From Atherinomorus stipes (Eukaryota > Chordata > Actinopteri > Atheriniformes > Atherinidae): a stretch of DNA of 64,000 nucleotides. The DNA is taken from the NCBI GenBank assembly GCA_023101725.1, contig JALJCO010001224.1, forward strand, positions 558,001 through 622,000. The letters are read 5' to 3'. Position numbers and translations under genes: made by a program. Position 1 is the stretch's first letter, and the number at the start of each line of letters is the position of its first letter. The notes under the pieces were generated by a model. It was given only the letters and a program-made list of their open reading frames with translations, did not search any database and was not told the origin of the DNA. Shown here piece by piece: positions 12,932-24,619 of this stretch.

Positions 12932-13460
12932 AGGCAGAGAGACACCGGACAGACTGCCGACTGTCGCAGTCGTCACCAGAAAATGGGGCTGGGCTGATCA
13001 ATCGGCTTCAGTCTCACCAACACGGTGAGAAAAGTGCCCAAGAACACATCGAGCCGACTCCAGACCTGGGTGTACCTTCTGCGCATGCGCAAAATGTAAT
13101 TTCACCACGACAGCAGGCGGCGCTGATCTATATGTGGTCCAAAAAACCAGAAGTGACGGACCAGCTGCACAAAGCTGCAGCTGCTGTTGTTAGCAGAGAG
13201 CGAGGACGGCTAGCGAAGGTCCCAATACGATGCCACACGACGTGAGAGTTTGCATTATGTCCGCTCTTCATCTGGTTTGATTACTTTCATTTAGTTTCTT
13301 CTCGTTTGCTGATTCGCCTCATCCAATCTGATTGGTCAGCCCACCACTGACTGAACGACTGTCTGACTGCAGATTAAACATGTTCAATCGGCTGAAAAGA
13401 ACACCGACAGTGTTGGAGACGGCTGCAGACGGCCGAAAATCGGCCCGGTGTGTCTCCGCC
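12932..13460. mobile_element. TTAA-target MITE with NRF1-like site (Kolobok-like)
   Basis: TTAA at 12928-12931 is followed by aggcagagagacaccgga; the right end is the inverse (cccggtgtgtctccgcc) followed by TGAA, a decayed TTAA. It contains tgcgcatgcgca at 13080-13091. TTAA targets with AGG ends fit the Kolobok superfamily; that name is an inference. Confidence 0.6.
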
Positions 13461-13627
13461 TGAAGACGCATTTATTCTGACTGGTTTTGATGGCAAACTG
13501 GCGTTAATTAAGGACATGTTGTCCAAAAATTAACTTGGCTTGCTGAATTACGCCAATTTTCGGATTTTTCATGAAAGTCTATATGTGACTGGTAAAACTT
13601 CCCCCATCACTCTGATTCCAAAGTTAA

Positions 13628-14102
13628 AGGGACTTGAGGCAAGACCAAGAAACGTAACTCGCGACTGGTGTGACTGACGCTTCAGGTAACTGCAGCCACG
13701 AGCCAAGCCTTCACGGGAGCGTGCACAAACGGAAGCTTTAATGTTGTTTACTAACCTTTTTCTTCGTAGTTCCACTTTTTAGTGTCTTTCAGTTGATCTG
13801 GATCGTATTCTGACGGCAGAATAATCCATAACTATCGCTTACAGAGTTTGAATTTACTGCGACCGTCTTCTACCTGTATCAAAACTGCGGATGTAGCGTC
13901 ATTTGACGTCACGTCCGCAGGGGAGCACAGGAAATTCGGACACCGAATTGCAGCGCATTTTGCAGCACACAGCCTGCTCAAGGCAACGGAGAGAAACGTG
14001 GGTGGAAACGTTATTTTTGGTATTTAGCGCTTCATCAACCATGAGTATTAAAAAAAAAAAGTACATGCATGTTTGTTTTTTAAATTCCTGCCTCTAGTCC
14101 CT
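13628..14102 (+). mobile_element. TTAA-target MITE, CRE-bearing family K1 (full copy)
   Basis: TTAA flanks both ends (13624-13627, 14103-14106); the ends are agggacttgaggca and the inverse tgcctctagtccct. It carries tgacgtca at 13908-13915. It interrupts a family F relic precisely at a TTAA: the two F halves lie at 13560-13623 and 14107-14180. Other copies: 33416-33887 and 42428-43046. Confidence 0.8.
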
Positions 14103-14254
14103 TTAATGCTTTGTAAATGTATTGTAATTGATCATAAACATAAAATGATCATAAACATAATAATTAAGACAGAAAAACTAGTTTTTGTCACTGCAAAAAA
14201 TGTGTTTCCATTACACTTTTGTAAAAAACTGCTATACATATATTATATATATGG

Positions 14255-14345
14255 ATAGACCGATACATCAGCCGGCATTGGCTAATACATGAGATGTGTT
14301 GGCCGATACCTGTCAGCATATTTTACAGACTTTTTCAATATATGG
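14255..14345 (+). repeat. hAT-like MITE family C relic
   Basis: Gtgttggccgatacctgtca and ttttacagactttt match the family C interior. Confidence 0.45.
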
Positions 14346-17300
14346 GGGTGTCTCATGTTTACCTGAAGGAAGACAGAATAATCCTCCATCACACATTTGT
14401 TTGTCTTTGAACAACTGACAAACATGAAGCGTCTAGTCGCAAAAAGCTTTAAAACAACTGCAGTTTGCTGCATTTTAGCCGCATCGTCATTATTTTTATG
14501 TAGATAAATATAATCAAACTTAGACCAGCGCACCAAAAGCAGAATCAGCAGGAAACTTACCACCGACAGCAGTGCTGTAAACCTGCTGTGTTGAACTTTT
14601 TGCCACCCATGTACGTCACCGACGTGACCGTCATGTGATCAGTAACGACACGTGAGAGGGGTCTATATGTAAACACCATAAACCTTGTGAGAGCGCAAGA
14701 ACTTTTTTGAGATATGTTAGTTTTTTTTTCCAAATTTAAGTGTTTCCATTATGTAACCTGTATGAATAATGCGCGGTTCTTATTTATCCTACTGTCGTGC
14801 ATGGCTGTGAATGCATCGCGCTGTTGCGTCGTCACGCTCACACGCTGCTGCGGCCAATCACACTCGTCGTAGTACCGCATACAAGCCTTTGGCGTTTCCT
14901 CCTTGGCAGACGCGGGGAGAGAGGCTCGTCACGCTGGCTGCAGCAGGTACGCTCTGAACCAAACTCGGCTTTGTGGTTAACACCGGTACTTACAATTACT
15001 TGCTATAATTATTTCTATTTGCTATTATCATTATTATTTCCATTAATTGCAATAGTTAAGTTGTGTGAAATTCTAGTTGTAATGGGAACACAGCTAGTGA
15101 AACACAGAGGACATTATTGGAATAAGAGAGGAAAAGAAAAAGAAACGTCAGGCTGATTTTTACTGACCGGAGAGAGCTCAGAGAAGAGACAGGATGCATG
15201 GTGGATGCTGAGGGTGCCTTGGTTCGGAAGCACCATCGTGTGACAATCTGCCAAAGTTCAGTAGTGCCTCATTAAAGTTCATGAATAAACAAAGTAATCT
15301 GCTTTTACTGGTGAAAAACAAAAATAAACTGCCCTTTCCTGTTTGTCCACAGAATTTTGAGGTTTTCTTCAAATCGTTTTTGTAATTTCTGTCAAATCTG
15401 TGACCTCTCCCTCCCCCGGCCATCCCACCCAGTCTTTGAATCCAGCATATTCCTACAGTCCATTTCTACATCTTTGCCTTTTATTACGTAGCTGGATTCA
15501 GACTACTGTGAGAATATGTGGCTATTAAATGTGCCATTTGGAAAGGAGCAATAGTCACCTTTGTTACTCAGTCTGTACTTATTTTATTCTTTCCTGTCGA
15601 CTACCATGGACTCCCCTACCATCTTAAAACATCCAGATTTTCATGTTCCCTGATCTCTGAACCCAAATTGCAACCCACTTTTCATTCATCTGGAAACAAT
15701 CAAGCACATATGCGGTATTCAGATGTGAAAGTCATGTTGTCATATCGGACTCGCCGGCCAACGCTGTAAACGGGTGGCATTTGGATGATGTGACATTTGC
15801 TTCCGAGTGTTCGCCTTCCTCTGGTCTCGCTGCTCTAAGTTACACTGACAGAAATGGGGTCAGAAGTCGTACAGATGCACTCTGATATGATTGGCACTTG
15901 GGAGACTCATGGTTTCACACTTTGGGGATTATCCTCCATTTTCCAGAATGTTCTGCCTGGAGACTCTGAGGGAATGACCTCATGATTGGCTCGGGGGGTG
16001 GGGTTGGGGTGTACGTGTGCAGTCACACATTCATGATCATGTTCAGCTAAGTCCAGAGAAAGATTGCACGGGGATCTGGAAAGAGTGCTTCCATTATATA
16101 ATACAATAGAAAGTAATGGTTGGAAACGGGGATTTCAGCTGGGACCGGCCTGGAGCTGCAGCCCATGTTTGGATTCTAAATTTATTGCTCTCTGTCAATG
16201 AGTAAATTGGCGTTAGGTTAATGCATATAGCTTACAGAGCTACATTATATGTTTTCATAAATACCTGCTCTCTTTGTTTCATAGAAGCTCAGAAACACGA
16301 GGAAGACGCTTGTTATGCAGCTCAGATCAAATTCCATCAAGCCAACTGATTTAATATGTGTTTGTCTACATGTTTGCGACTATATTAATTACACATGTGC
16401 AGTCAAACTGGTTGAACATTGTGCGCTGTGGCATATTTTCTCATTGTCTCGTTTCCTGTGTGCCCCCAATTTGTGTTTCTCATCATCCCTTATTCCACTT
16501 GTAAGCAAGTCTAAATTTAGAGCAAGAATTTGCTTAGGGGGCACTCTCTTAGTAGTGGCGGTTAAGAGAGGACGGGGCATTTGCTGTAATTGTAAATGCA
16601 TGTGTCGGGTCTGAGCTGGGGAAGAGGCACGGAGAGAGGCTGAGGTGATCAGGCAGTGTCTGTGCAGCTTATTCGTCCCCTCCGACGTCGGTCTGGACGC
16701 TTCGCCGCTGCAGAATACCTTCCCAAATACCTCCTTACCCCGGTGCATGTTTCACTCACCTAACCCAACACATATGGAGACAGGTTCGGCCCGCTCTCCC
16801 CTCCCTGCTGCTTGGAAAATCTTACATTTCTAGAGAAAAGAAGTGCACACATCCTGTCCTCATTATGGCAGGGAGAGGAGATGGATCTGGCATGGTGGAT
16901 CGTATGGAAGCCCCACACATGAGCGCGGTTGAGCCGAGCAGGCATACGGGCAGGCATGCTGCTGCGTTTTATATGGCTCTTGTTCTTAGCCTTTGATGAC
17001 ACTGTTTTGAATAGGAAATATCTAATAAGTCAAGTATTCTGTCTAATGTGCTGCCAGTGGGTTTAGTATTTGCCTGGAGGTCTTGAAACACTATCTCCAC
17101 CACAGCAATAATATACATTTAAAATTCTCATTGAGTGGAAGGGAGGGAGCGATGTAGAGAAGGGGCAGCTGAGAGTACACGCTCTAATAGCAACCATATG
17201 GAGGATGGAGTAGATGAGGGTGGGATAGAAAGGGACACACCTTTGTTCTGTATCCTGTGTTTTGCAATTCGTCAAATTCAGGTTTCAAAGGCGGCGGTAG

Positions 17301-18297
17301 CTAATTGAAGCTGACGGCGCATCCATTAACACGAGTGAGAAAACATGAGGATCGGCCTCAAAAATTCTGTAAGAGTGTTGATAATGATGATTAATAGTTG
17401 GTCATGTTATACCTGACAAGCCTGCAGCTATGAGAGAAATGTTTAATTGATGCTGGGGTTATATAAACCGGAACATCTTTACGTGTTTACCCTCTTTACA
17501 TACTTTTTTTGCCCTCTCTGTCAAAGAAAATGGAGGAGCTTTTGTGTGTTCTGGTTTAAAATAATATTTCCTCAGCGTCTACAGTGTATTTCCATGAATT
17601 TTCTTCCCAACCCCACACTTGTGAGAACTATTTTCAACAGGCTCAGTCGTTTATCATTTCATAGGTAGCATTTAGTTTTATGTGTTTGTCTCACTCATGT
17701 CATGTTTGTCCCGTCAGAGTAGCAGGCGGCTTCTTTATAGCTTGAAGATGGCATGCTTGGTAGCAGAATAAAGATGCCTGTTTTCTTTGTCGCTTGAGAT
17801 CCCAAAACCTCCTCGCATTGATTTATATTATCTGTCACTGAAGTCTTTTTATTGCCACAACAACTGGAGCCCTTCCGACATCCGTTAGTGAGAGACAAGC
17901 GAAGAAATCTCAGCAGCACTAAACACAATACCGCAGTCACTGCACAAAACAATTTCATTTGCCGGGGTGAGGCACTTCTTTTTCTTTTAAGACGTTTCCA
18001 ATATTGAAAGAAGTGCAAAATGATTCTCAACCACAATAAAAGTCCCAGAGCATGCCTTTAATGTCTCTGTGGCTCTACAATGTTCGCTTTCCTCAGTCAG
18101 ACTGTCGAGGAGATGTCAGGTTTGTGCTCAGACCCACACAAGAAACAGATTGAAATTTTCCACTCTTCTGGTAGTTTATATGCAGTTTATCCTAAGAGGG
18201 GTCAGAGGAGGTGAACGCCTGTTCTGACCAATAATGACTGCGACAGGTCCCGGACCATCGCAGGGTGAAGTATTGGGTACTGTATTGGGTTCTGTGT

Positions 18298-18430
18298 TGT
18301 AATATATATCCAAATATATATTTGGACATATATACAAATATATATATGTTAATATATCCCAAATATATATATTTGGCATGTGTATATATATATATATATA
18401 TATAAAAAATATATATAATTTTGATATATA
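18298..18430. repeat. AT-rich imperfect (ATATAT) tract
   Basis: Repeating aatatat/tatata blocks with small internal palindromes. Confidence 0.8.
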
Positions 18431-18435
18431 GATCA

Positions 18436-18475
18436 AAAACCTAAGCACTATACTTAGGTATAGTGCTTAGGTTTT
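18436..18475. repeat. perfect 18-bp hairpin
   Basis: Arms aaaacctaagcactatac (18436-18453) and its exact inverse (18458-18475) around a ttag loop, right beside the AT tract. Confidence 0.9.
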
Positions 18476-18548
18476 ACAACTCATGCAAAATAACAAAAAA
18501 TTAGGGTTTTTTTGTCTAGGTCTCGAGCTTAACTAATCTTGGTCTTGG

Positions 18549-19135
18549 GGTCTGTCTCAATCCGTGCACTTGAGCACTTCAAACACTCTTTTTGAGTGTG
18601 TAGTGCATTCATGGTGTCATTTAAGCGAAAATTCAGTGCACTGAAAGTACCACGATTTTGCCGTAATAATGGCCAAAAAAATGGAGTGCAAAACGAAGCG
18701 CACTAAACGGACGCCATCTTGCTGATGTAGAAGAAGAGGTGGGACTTTCGAGCTGATTTCAGAGCTGAATAATGGCGGTGAACAAAGCGGTGGCGACCCC
18801 TGCTGCATCGGAGGCTGAATTGAACTGATTTGAGTAACGTTTATGAAATGATTTAGACATAATTACTAATGTACAGTATATGTAGCATGCTACCAAGCTG
18901 TTCTCTCCCTGATGACAGTTATGATCTGGTCATTTGTTTGAGGGCGCTCAGTTATACAGGCTCAGTAGAGTTAGCTCACGTTAGCGGGCAAAGCTAGTCC
19001 GTCACTTCCTGTAAGTGCAGTGCTCTGTTTGGGTCAGCATTTAGCGACAATAGTGTGCACTACAGACAAAGTACACAGTGCACACTATGCACTGTATTCC
19101 AGTGCACTTGGGCAAGTGTGCGGTTTGAGACAGGC
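18549..19135. mobile_element. MITE with CTGTCTCAA ends and 12-bp flanking repeats
   Basis: The ends ggtctgtctcaatccgtgca and, inverted, gcctgtctcaaaccgcac are terminal inverted repeats. The 12-mer tcttggtcttgg occurs directly outside both (18537-18548, 19136-19147). No transposase frame. Confidence 0.7.
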
Positions 19136-19185
19136 TCTTGGTCTTGGTTCAGGTGGTCTTGACTGCAAGTCTTAGAAGAAGACAG

Positions 19186-19486
19186 TAGGGCTGGGAAAAA
19201 ATATTGCTACACTGAAATATCGCGATATTTTCATATGCAGATTTTATATAGATATTTAAAAATGCAATATTGATCTATTTTACCGACGAAATCACGAGAT
19301 TTCATCGTTATCTTACGAATTGTTGCGAGATTTCACAAAAACACACGAGATTACGTGACTCAACAATGAAATCTCGCGAGATTTTGTCAGTTAAATAAAT
19401 CAATACCGCATTTTTAAAATATCGATATATCAGCATATGAAAATATTGTGATATTTCAGTGTATCGATATTTTTTCCCAGCCCTAG
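19186..19486. mobile_element. palindromic hAT MITE, family H (intact)
   Basis: Ends tagggctgggaaaaaatat / inverse, near-palindromic throughout, flanked by an exact 8-bp duplication gaagacag (19178-19185 and 19487-19494). An 8-bp duplication and TAGGG ends are hAT hallmarks. The interior repeats atctcgcgagat-type words. Confidence 0.88.
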
Positions 19487-19625
19487 AAGACAGTGAGAGA
19501 CATATGTAAATGTATAATCACCAGTTAATGAAACATGTATGACTTCAGACTGAGATGCAGCCAAAGTATTCAAAGAAAGCCCGAATAGGGATTAGAGATT
19601 AGGTTAGTTGGCAGGGTGTGATGTT

Positions 19626-19872
19626 CTTGTAGGCCAGGGGAACCCAAGTTCAGTCCTCGAGAGCTCCTATCCTGCACATTTTGGTTGCATCCCTTCTCCA
19701 ACACACCTGAATCAAATGAATGGCTCGTTACCTGCCTCCGCAGAGCTGAATGAGGTGAATATCTATGCAAATAACGTGTATGAGGGAATTTGCCATTTGA
19801 TTCATGTGTGTTGGAGAGGGTATATTTTGAAAATTGCAAGATAGTAGCTCTTAAGGACCGTACTTGTTGCAT
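19626..19872. mobile_element. short MITE with caagttcagtcctcga ends
   Basis: The inverted ends aacccaagttcagtcctcga and (inverse) caagtacggtccttaag, and the mirrored tccaacacacctgaatcaaa / tttgattcatgtgtgttgga arms, define it. Confidence 0.65.
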
Positions 19873-20831
19873 GTATTTAGATGGGTTTCTGTGCATTACT
19901 GGTCTCATAGGTTGTAATTCCAGATCTCCGTATATGTAGAGGTGACAAAGTTCGAGAATGAAGAAAATGATTAAATGTACTGAGTTCGAAGTCTTCTTGT
20001 ACTCTGAATATATAATTGAAGTTAACAAAGAAATCCATTTGTAAACTAAAATGTTGCCTAAACTTTTCTGTCATTAAAGTCTACTTTAATAACACATGTC
20101 AAGGAACCAAGACTTTCTTTGCAATTTCTCTGTATGAGAAACGGAGACTTTGAAGTCTTACGATGGTCTGCCTCCCTTCCACTGTAAATTGCCTTTTACA
20201 GCCATTCTTATGAGACTACTTTCTGCACCACTATTCAAATAATGCTCCAAGAGTATAGCACCACAGTGTGTACTAGCGTGGTATTTGTGCAGACACAAGG
20301 GTTGTAAGTAATCAAGAAGTTGGGACTCCTGGAACTGGTCTGATCAACTTCCATTACTACAAAACAGATGGGAATTGGTTTGCAGTTGTTTTGAACCCGT
20401 TTCTTGTTGCCTGAAAAAGCCTATTTTGTAATTGTAAATCATTGTTCAGTCTTGGTGAACCCTGCCTTTAAACTTCTGGCAGTTTTTCATTTACCTTCAT
20501 ACCAGTTGAAGCTATTTATTTATTTGACTTGAACTGAAAAAACTGGAAAAATATGGAAGTTTTAAAACTTTTGACTTGTAGTGTAAATAAAACCAGGTAT
20601 TGTTGACTGGTTTGTTCTTTTTTTACCAGTTAACAAACGACTTCTTTTGAGGATGTTCAACTTTCTTTCATGTGTGACTGTGTTATATTTAAATTTCCTT
20701 TAAAACAAAAAGAAAAACAGACTTGTATTACCTGTACGTCTCCCCTCGTAGTCAGCTACGTGTCACACTCAGAAAAGGCAAAATGCATTTTTCTAAAGAC
20801 AAGAGTCCTTCCATGTCGTGTGTGTGTGCAG

Positions 20832-21173
20832 GTGCGTCGACAGGAGCAGAAGCGTAGCCGGCAGGAACCTGCAGCAGGCCCAGACACGTCCTCGCGTCAC
20901 AGCGGGACGGGACAGGACAGCGGCTTCGGCAGCGACAGCGCTCGCATTCGCATCGTTCAGATCGAGCAGCAGAGCGGGGCGAGCCACCACTGCATCGCCA
21001 GGCCTTCGCGCAAGTCCACCATTACCAAGAACCTCAGCTTCATCCCTTTTGACATCTTCCTCACTGCCAGCAAACTGTCTGTCATGACCTACGCTTGCTC
21101 CAGTCCCCCAAAGGCCCTCCCCACGCTGTCTGACACACCCAGTACACCTGAGAGGAAAAGACCGGGGGACAAG
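20832..21173 (+). CDS. vps13b: vps13b internal exon 1 of 6 seen (partial gene)
   Basis: This exon encodes 114 residues of VPS13B, a very large bridge-like lipid-transfer protein of the Golgi; loss in humans causes Cohen syndrome. The acceptor is a TG-rich tract ending in cag at 20829-20831 and the donor is AAG/gtgatt at 21174. It enters and leaves in phase 0. The frame starts VRRQEQKRS, runs through an acidic/Ser stretch (QDSGFGSDS), then RIRIVQIEQQSGAS and the block FIPFDIFLTASKLSVMTY. From memory the human protein has nearly the same blocks in this order (QDSGIGSDS, RIVQIEQHSGAS, FIPFDIFITASRISLMTY), which is the main reason for the call. It belongs to the middle of the protein, far from the N-terminal chorein domain. 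The preceding exon is not in the window as far as I can see. The end of the exon (PPKALPTLSDTPSTPERK) is Pro/Ser-rich and probably disordered. Confidence 0.93.
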
Positions 21174-21272
21174 GTGATTCAAAGATGTTTAAAGCTTGTA
21201 AAGTGACGGACTCGTAATACTTTGATTTTATTGCTGGGACAGTACTACGTGATCTCACTGTGTCTGATTTAG
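21174..21272 (+). other. vps13b: vps13b intron 1 (99 bp)
   Basis: A short GT-AG intron of a size common in teleosts. It connects two phase-0 boundaries. Confidence 0.9.
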
Positions 21273-21687
21273 GTGGGAAAAAGTGTCCTCGATCATCCTG
21301 AGATCACGTCGGAGTCCCCTCCGGCCTCAACCTCCCCAACTCCAGATCCCACCCCAGCTGCCCAGGGTTCACTTGCTGGCCTCACTGCTGAGGACATCCT
21401 GAACAGCAACACCTCCCAGCCAGCTTCTCCACTGCTGAGAGGAAGCCTTCTCTCCCTCGATGGTCTCCCCACTCCCACCCGTTCCTCAGCTCGCCAAGCG
21501 CTGGGTGTGACCATCGTGAGGCAACCAGGAAGAAGAGGCGCTGGGGACCAGGTGTTGGAACCGCTCTTGTACCTCCAAGTTTTGCAGCCTTCCGTTCTGC
21601 TCAGCTGCCACCATCGCAAGCAGAGGATGGAGCTGTCGGTGTTTGACGTGTCCTTAAAAGGAATAGCTTCGGACTACAAGTGCCTAG
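21273..21687 (+). CDS. vps13b: vps13b internal exon 2
   Basis: The 415-bp exon follows a 99-bp intron. The acceptor is gatttag/GTG and the donor TAG/gtgaga; it enters in phase 0 and leaves in phase 1. The first ~75 residues are a Ser/Pro/Thr-rich linker, followed by the strongly conserved block TRSSARQALGVTIVRQPGRR, then LLSCHHRKQ and FDVSLKGIASDYKCL. Human VPS13B, as I recall it, has the same TRSSARQALGVTIVRQPGRR stretch and SCHHRKQ, so assignment is secure. The linker differs from human and looks free to vary in length. The open frame runs past the donor to a stop at 21699-21701, which marks intron sequence and not the protein end. Confidence 0.94.
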
Positions 21688-22245
21688 GTGAGAGAGCATA
21701 AAGGATGAAGCAAGTTCTTTACAAATACAACTTTTCCACCAAACCATATACCGTATTTTCTGGTCTATAAGTCACTTTTTTTTTCAGTTTGGCAGCTCCA
21801 GCATATAGTCAAGTGTGACTTATATATCAAAATATATACAGCTTAACATAAGTTTAAGTGTTAAATCATATTGACTGACATGAGTCAAGGAGTAAACAAT
21901 ACCGTCTAATGTCACATGAGGGCGCTCTAGGCTTGTGACGACGATATTCTGCTCTGAGGGCAAAGATCCCAAAACAGCCTTATCTCAGCGAGAGGAGTTC
22001 ATTTTGGACATCTGGCTGTTCTGGCTGTGTGATGGACCAAATCCTCAAAAACCATCATTATCCTTCTTAATTATGATGTTTATGATCCTTTACAAGAATT
22101 AACTTTGGAATCAGAGTGATTGGGGAATTTTTTGCACTTACAAATAGGATATGAAAATCAGAAAATGGCCCTATTTTAAATAAATAAATGCAACTTGTAT
22201 GTTTTTTTTTTCTCTTCATGATGAATTTTTTAACTGATGTGGCTA

Positions 22246-22866
22246 AAAGGGATATTGTGTAAGTTCTCCTGTCATCGATTCACAAAAATTAATCAGTAAT
22301 CACTCCCATCAACAAACTGAAGTGCTCCTGTAAGCTCTGAATTTGCCGTTCGTATCATTCTTATATACATCGAACGGGTCGGATCGGTGGTGGCTACCAT
22401 GTCGTGTCGCCATGTTTTTACGCTCAGTAGAAGCCTGACAGTAGGAAACCACAGAAACTCACCTGAGACACCGGAGTTGTCAGCTCAGGTCGAGGTGATG
22501 CCTTTCAAAAGTCACCACAGTGCAGTGCAGTTAGGAGGAACCGAGCGTTACACTGATGCTGCGTTCACATGCTGTCAGGCAGATGGCCGTCAGTAACAAA
22601 CCAGATGTCATTTTAATCACAGAAGCCGAGAGAAAGACGGTAAAACATGGATCAGGGACAACAATACAACATCGCCATGACAACATATCAGATGTGGACT
22701 GAAGTCACTGTAACTGACAGACCACGTCTTCACTTACAGGTAGAAGCTTGTTTATGCCTTTACATGCACCGGCTGTCGTCCGTCTGCCTGGTTTCGCACG
22801 AACGCAGCATGAAAAGTACTAGCAAGTCGCTTGCAATATACAGTATAATTTTTACACAATGTCCCT
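22246..22866 (+). mobile_element. TTAA-target MITE family K2, nested in F
   Basis: Left agggatattgtgtaagttct, right end acacaatgtccct followed by TTAA (22867-22870). A near-twin is at 48287-48907. Both keep a ~68-codon frame starting near catgtcg(t)...gtcgccatg. Confidence 0.75.
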
Positions 22867-22887
22867 TTAAAGTCTGGAGCAGCTTAT

Positions 22888-23451
22888 AAGGTGTATTCCA
22901 ATTCCCCCCTTAGCCCTAGCTCTTTGCCCAAACCCTTTTTTTTGTGCGTTCAGCTGAAGAGATAGTGGTTTCCTGATTCAGGCTCAGAGTGAGGGGAGGG
23001 GGAAGTGGTAGGGCTATCTGATTTTCCAGGGTCACGCTAGAAAACGAGTGGTATGATATTACCCACGATTTCATGCGAAATTCGAGCAAAATGGCGAGGA
23101 AATTTGCAGCCAAAGAAACGCACAAATATGAGTATTTTTTTGTCAATAAAATATGAAAATCACAATTTTAAGGTCGCTTTGATGTATTACAGACAGTTTT
23201 ATTACAAGTGTGAAAAAATTGCTAGTTTTGTAACGTTACGTGCATCTGGTCATGTCTATAACGTTAAGTTTGGGTCAAAGGTGTCGTCTTTTCCTTTCAT
23301 TTTTACCTTTGGAGATGCATGAGGATTTCGAAGGGTCGTCCCATTTCTTAGGGGAAAAGTTCACCATTTCAAGTGCGAGGGGGAGTCGATCCCCACCCCC
23401 ATCTGCAGGGATTGTTGTAGGAATAAAAATCGGAATTTGAATTGGGCCATA
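22888..23451. mobile_element. MITE family G, nested in F
   Basis: The ends ggtgtattccaattcccccc and (inverse) ggcccaattcaaattcc are roughly inverted. F sequence resumes on each side, with ata on both flanks. A related copy is at 56328-56925. Confidence 0.55.
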
Positions 23452-23574
23452 GTCCGGAAAATACAGTACCTCATAGAAAGTGTTGAAATAATTTGCCTGT
23501 CTTGTTAATTTCTTCTCAGTGCCCATTTCTCTTCTTTTTTTATTCATGATCTCCATCTGCTTCTTTTCCTCCAG

Positions 23575-23712
23575 ACGCAGGAAAAACTCTGCCAGAAACT
23601 CTGGACTACAACGTGTTTTGGCTGCAGACAGTAGCAGGAGAGGTGGACAGTAAAACGGGTATCCCTCCTCCTCTGCTTTGCCTCCACATCAAAGATTTCC
23701 TCAACGGACCAG
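23575..23712 (+). CDS. vps13b: vps13b internal exon 3
   Basis: This 138-bp exon was too short to stand out as an open frame and was found by splice phase. The acceptor is a pyrimidine tract ending cctccag/ACG; the donor is CAG/gtgaga. It enters in phase 1 (completing a GAC codon with the G of exon 2) and leaves in phase 1. It reads D-AGKTLPETLDYNVFWLQTV, then AGEVDSKTGIPPPLLCLHIKDFLNGP. Recalled human VPS13B continues from the exon 2 block with PGKTLPEALDY, GEIDSKSGIPP and IKDFLNGPA, so order and content agree. A 16.7-kb intron follows. Confidence 0.93.
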
Positions 23713-24619
23713 GTGAGAATTATTTCCATTAGCGCACACAGACACAACTCTGCACACTCGTGCCAGGATGCTGCATAAACTCCATACTTCATTGCAGTGA
23801 AATGTTAATTACTGAAGCAGGAAAACACACAACCTCTGAACATTAAAAGCCCTGACAGGTGACCTAAATAACATTGTTTAACTGCATATGATCCAATGTT
23901 CTGCTGGAAAACTCTTCTCATTGTTACCCCTACTAAAAATATTGGGTCCCATTCAACAATATCTTCTTACTAATTTCCTTAAACTCTTTAAGTTCTTTTG
24001 AAATTTCTTTTTTTTATCTTTAAAAAAAGAAAAAAACAATATCAGAATCATAAACAAGTACTACAAGGCATGTCCATTGCTCTTAAATTGATGAAAACTG
24101 GTCTTTTTGTTTACTAAAAGGGTTTGCCAGCCGTCCCTAATAAGCCAGTAAATGCCCATAAAAGGGCATGAGACTGAAGGGCTGTGTGTAGATGCAGACA
24201 GAGGTGAAACAGACGAGGAAAATGTGAGTAGGGTTATTAACCAGGAGGTCGGGACATACCCCCCATCATCTAATAAAACAAGTTATTCTAATAAAAAGAC
24301 ATTGTTGCAGAAAATTTCAGTGATGTAGCGATACCAGTGAGCCATGAGTCACTGTCGGATGAGCTGGAGAGTTTTATGTGTTGCGGTTAGTTGTGGGAAC
24401 AGATGCAGGGCTGAATACACGGCACGATTTTCTCAATCGTGTTCGCAGGTCCACCTCAAACTGCACGAATACATCACAGGGTTCAAAAGTTCATGTTCTC
24501 ATTCTGTGCAATGCTTGAAAGCCCGCTGTTCGGATACGACCTGACTGCTCACACTGTACGTTCGGACATGACACGTCGGACCCTTGTTACCGGGGAAAAT
24601 AACTTTAAAACTAAGGATT

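Larger units (their letters stand above)
1..20831 (+). other. vps13b: upstream vps13b intron (5' end outside window)
   Basis: No earlier vps13b exon (the segment before QEQK) is recognisable here, so the stretch is read as one long intron. It holds the transposon relics listed separately. Between them I see nothing definable at about 1670-2940, 2970-3555, 5276-6110, 9000-10495, 11960-12925, 14350-18295 and 19875-20831, apart from ordinary AT-rich sequence and scattered relics. A short exon upstream could have been missed. Confidence 0.65.
21751..23468 (+). mobile_element. MITE family F, split by two later insertions
   Basis: The left end is ccgtattttctggtctataa, and the inverse (agtccggaaaatacagta) is at 23452-23468. 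Between them lie a TTAA element and an element of family G. The uninterrupted copy is at 43279-43792. Confidence 0.7.
21688..23574 (+). other. vps13b: vps13b intron 2 (1.9 kb)
   Basis: A GT-AG intron between phase-1 boundaries. Most of it (21751-23468) is one DNA-transposon relic with two further elements inserted in it. Confidence 0.88.

Noticed and set aside
15178..17668. Several 60-120-codon frames (e.g. 16315-16614, 16389-16748)
   Set aside because: No family resemblance, no supported splice sites in phase with vps13b; treated as intron.
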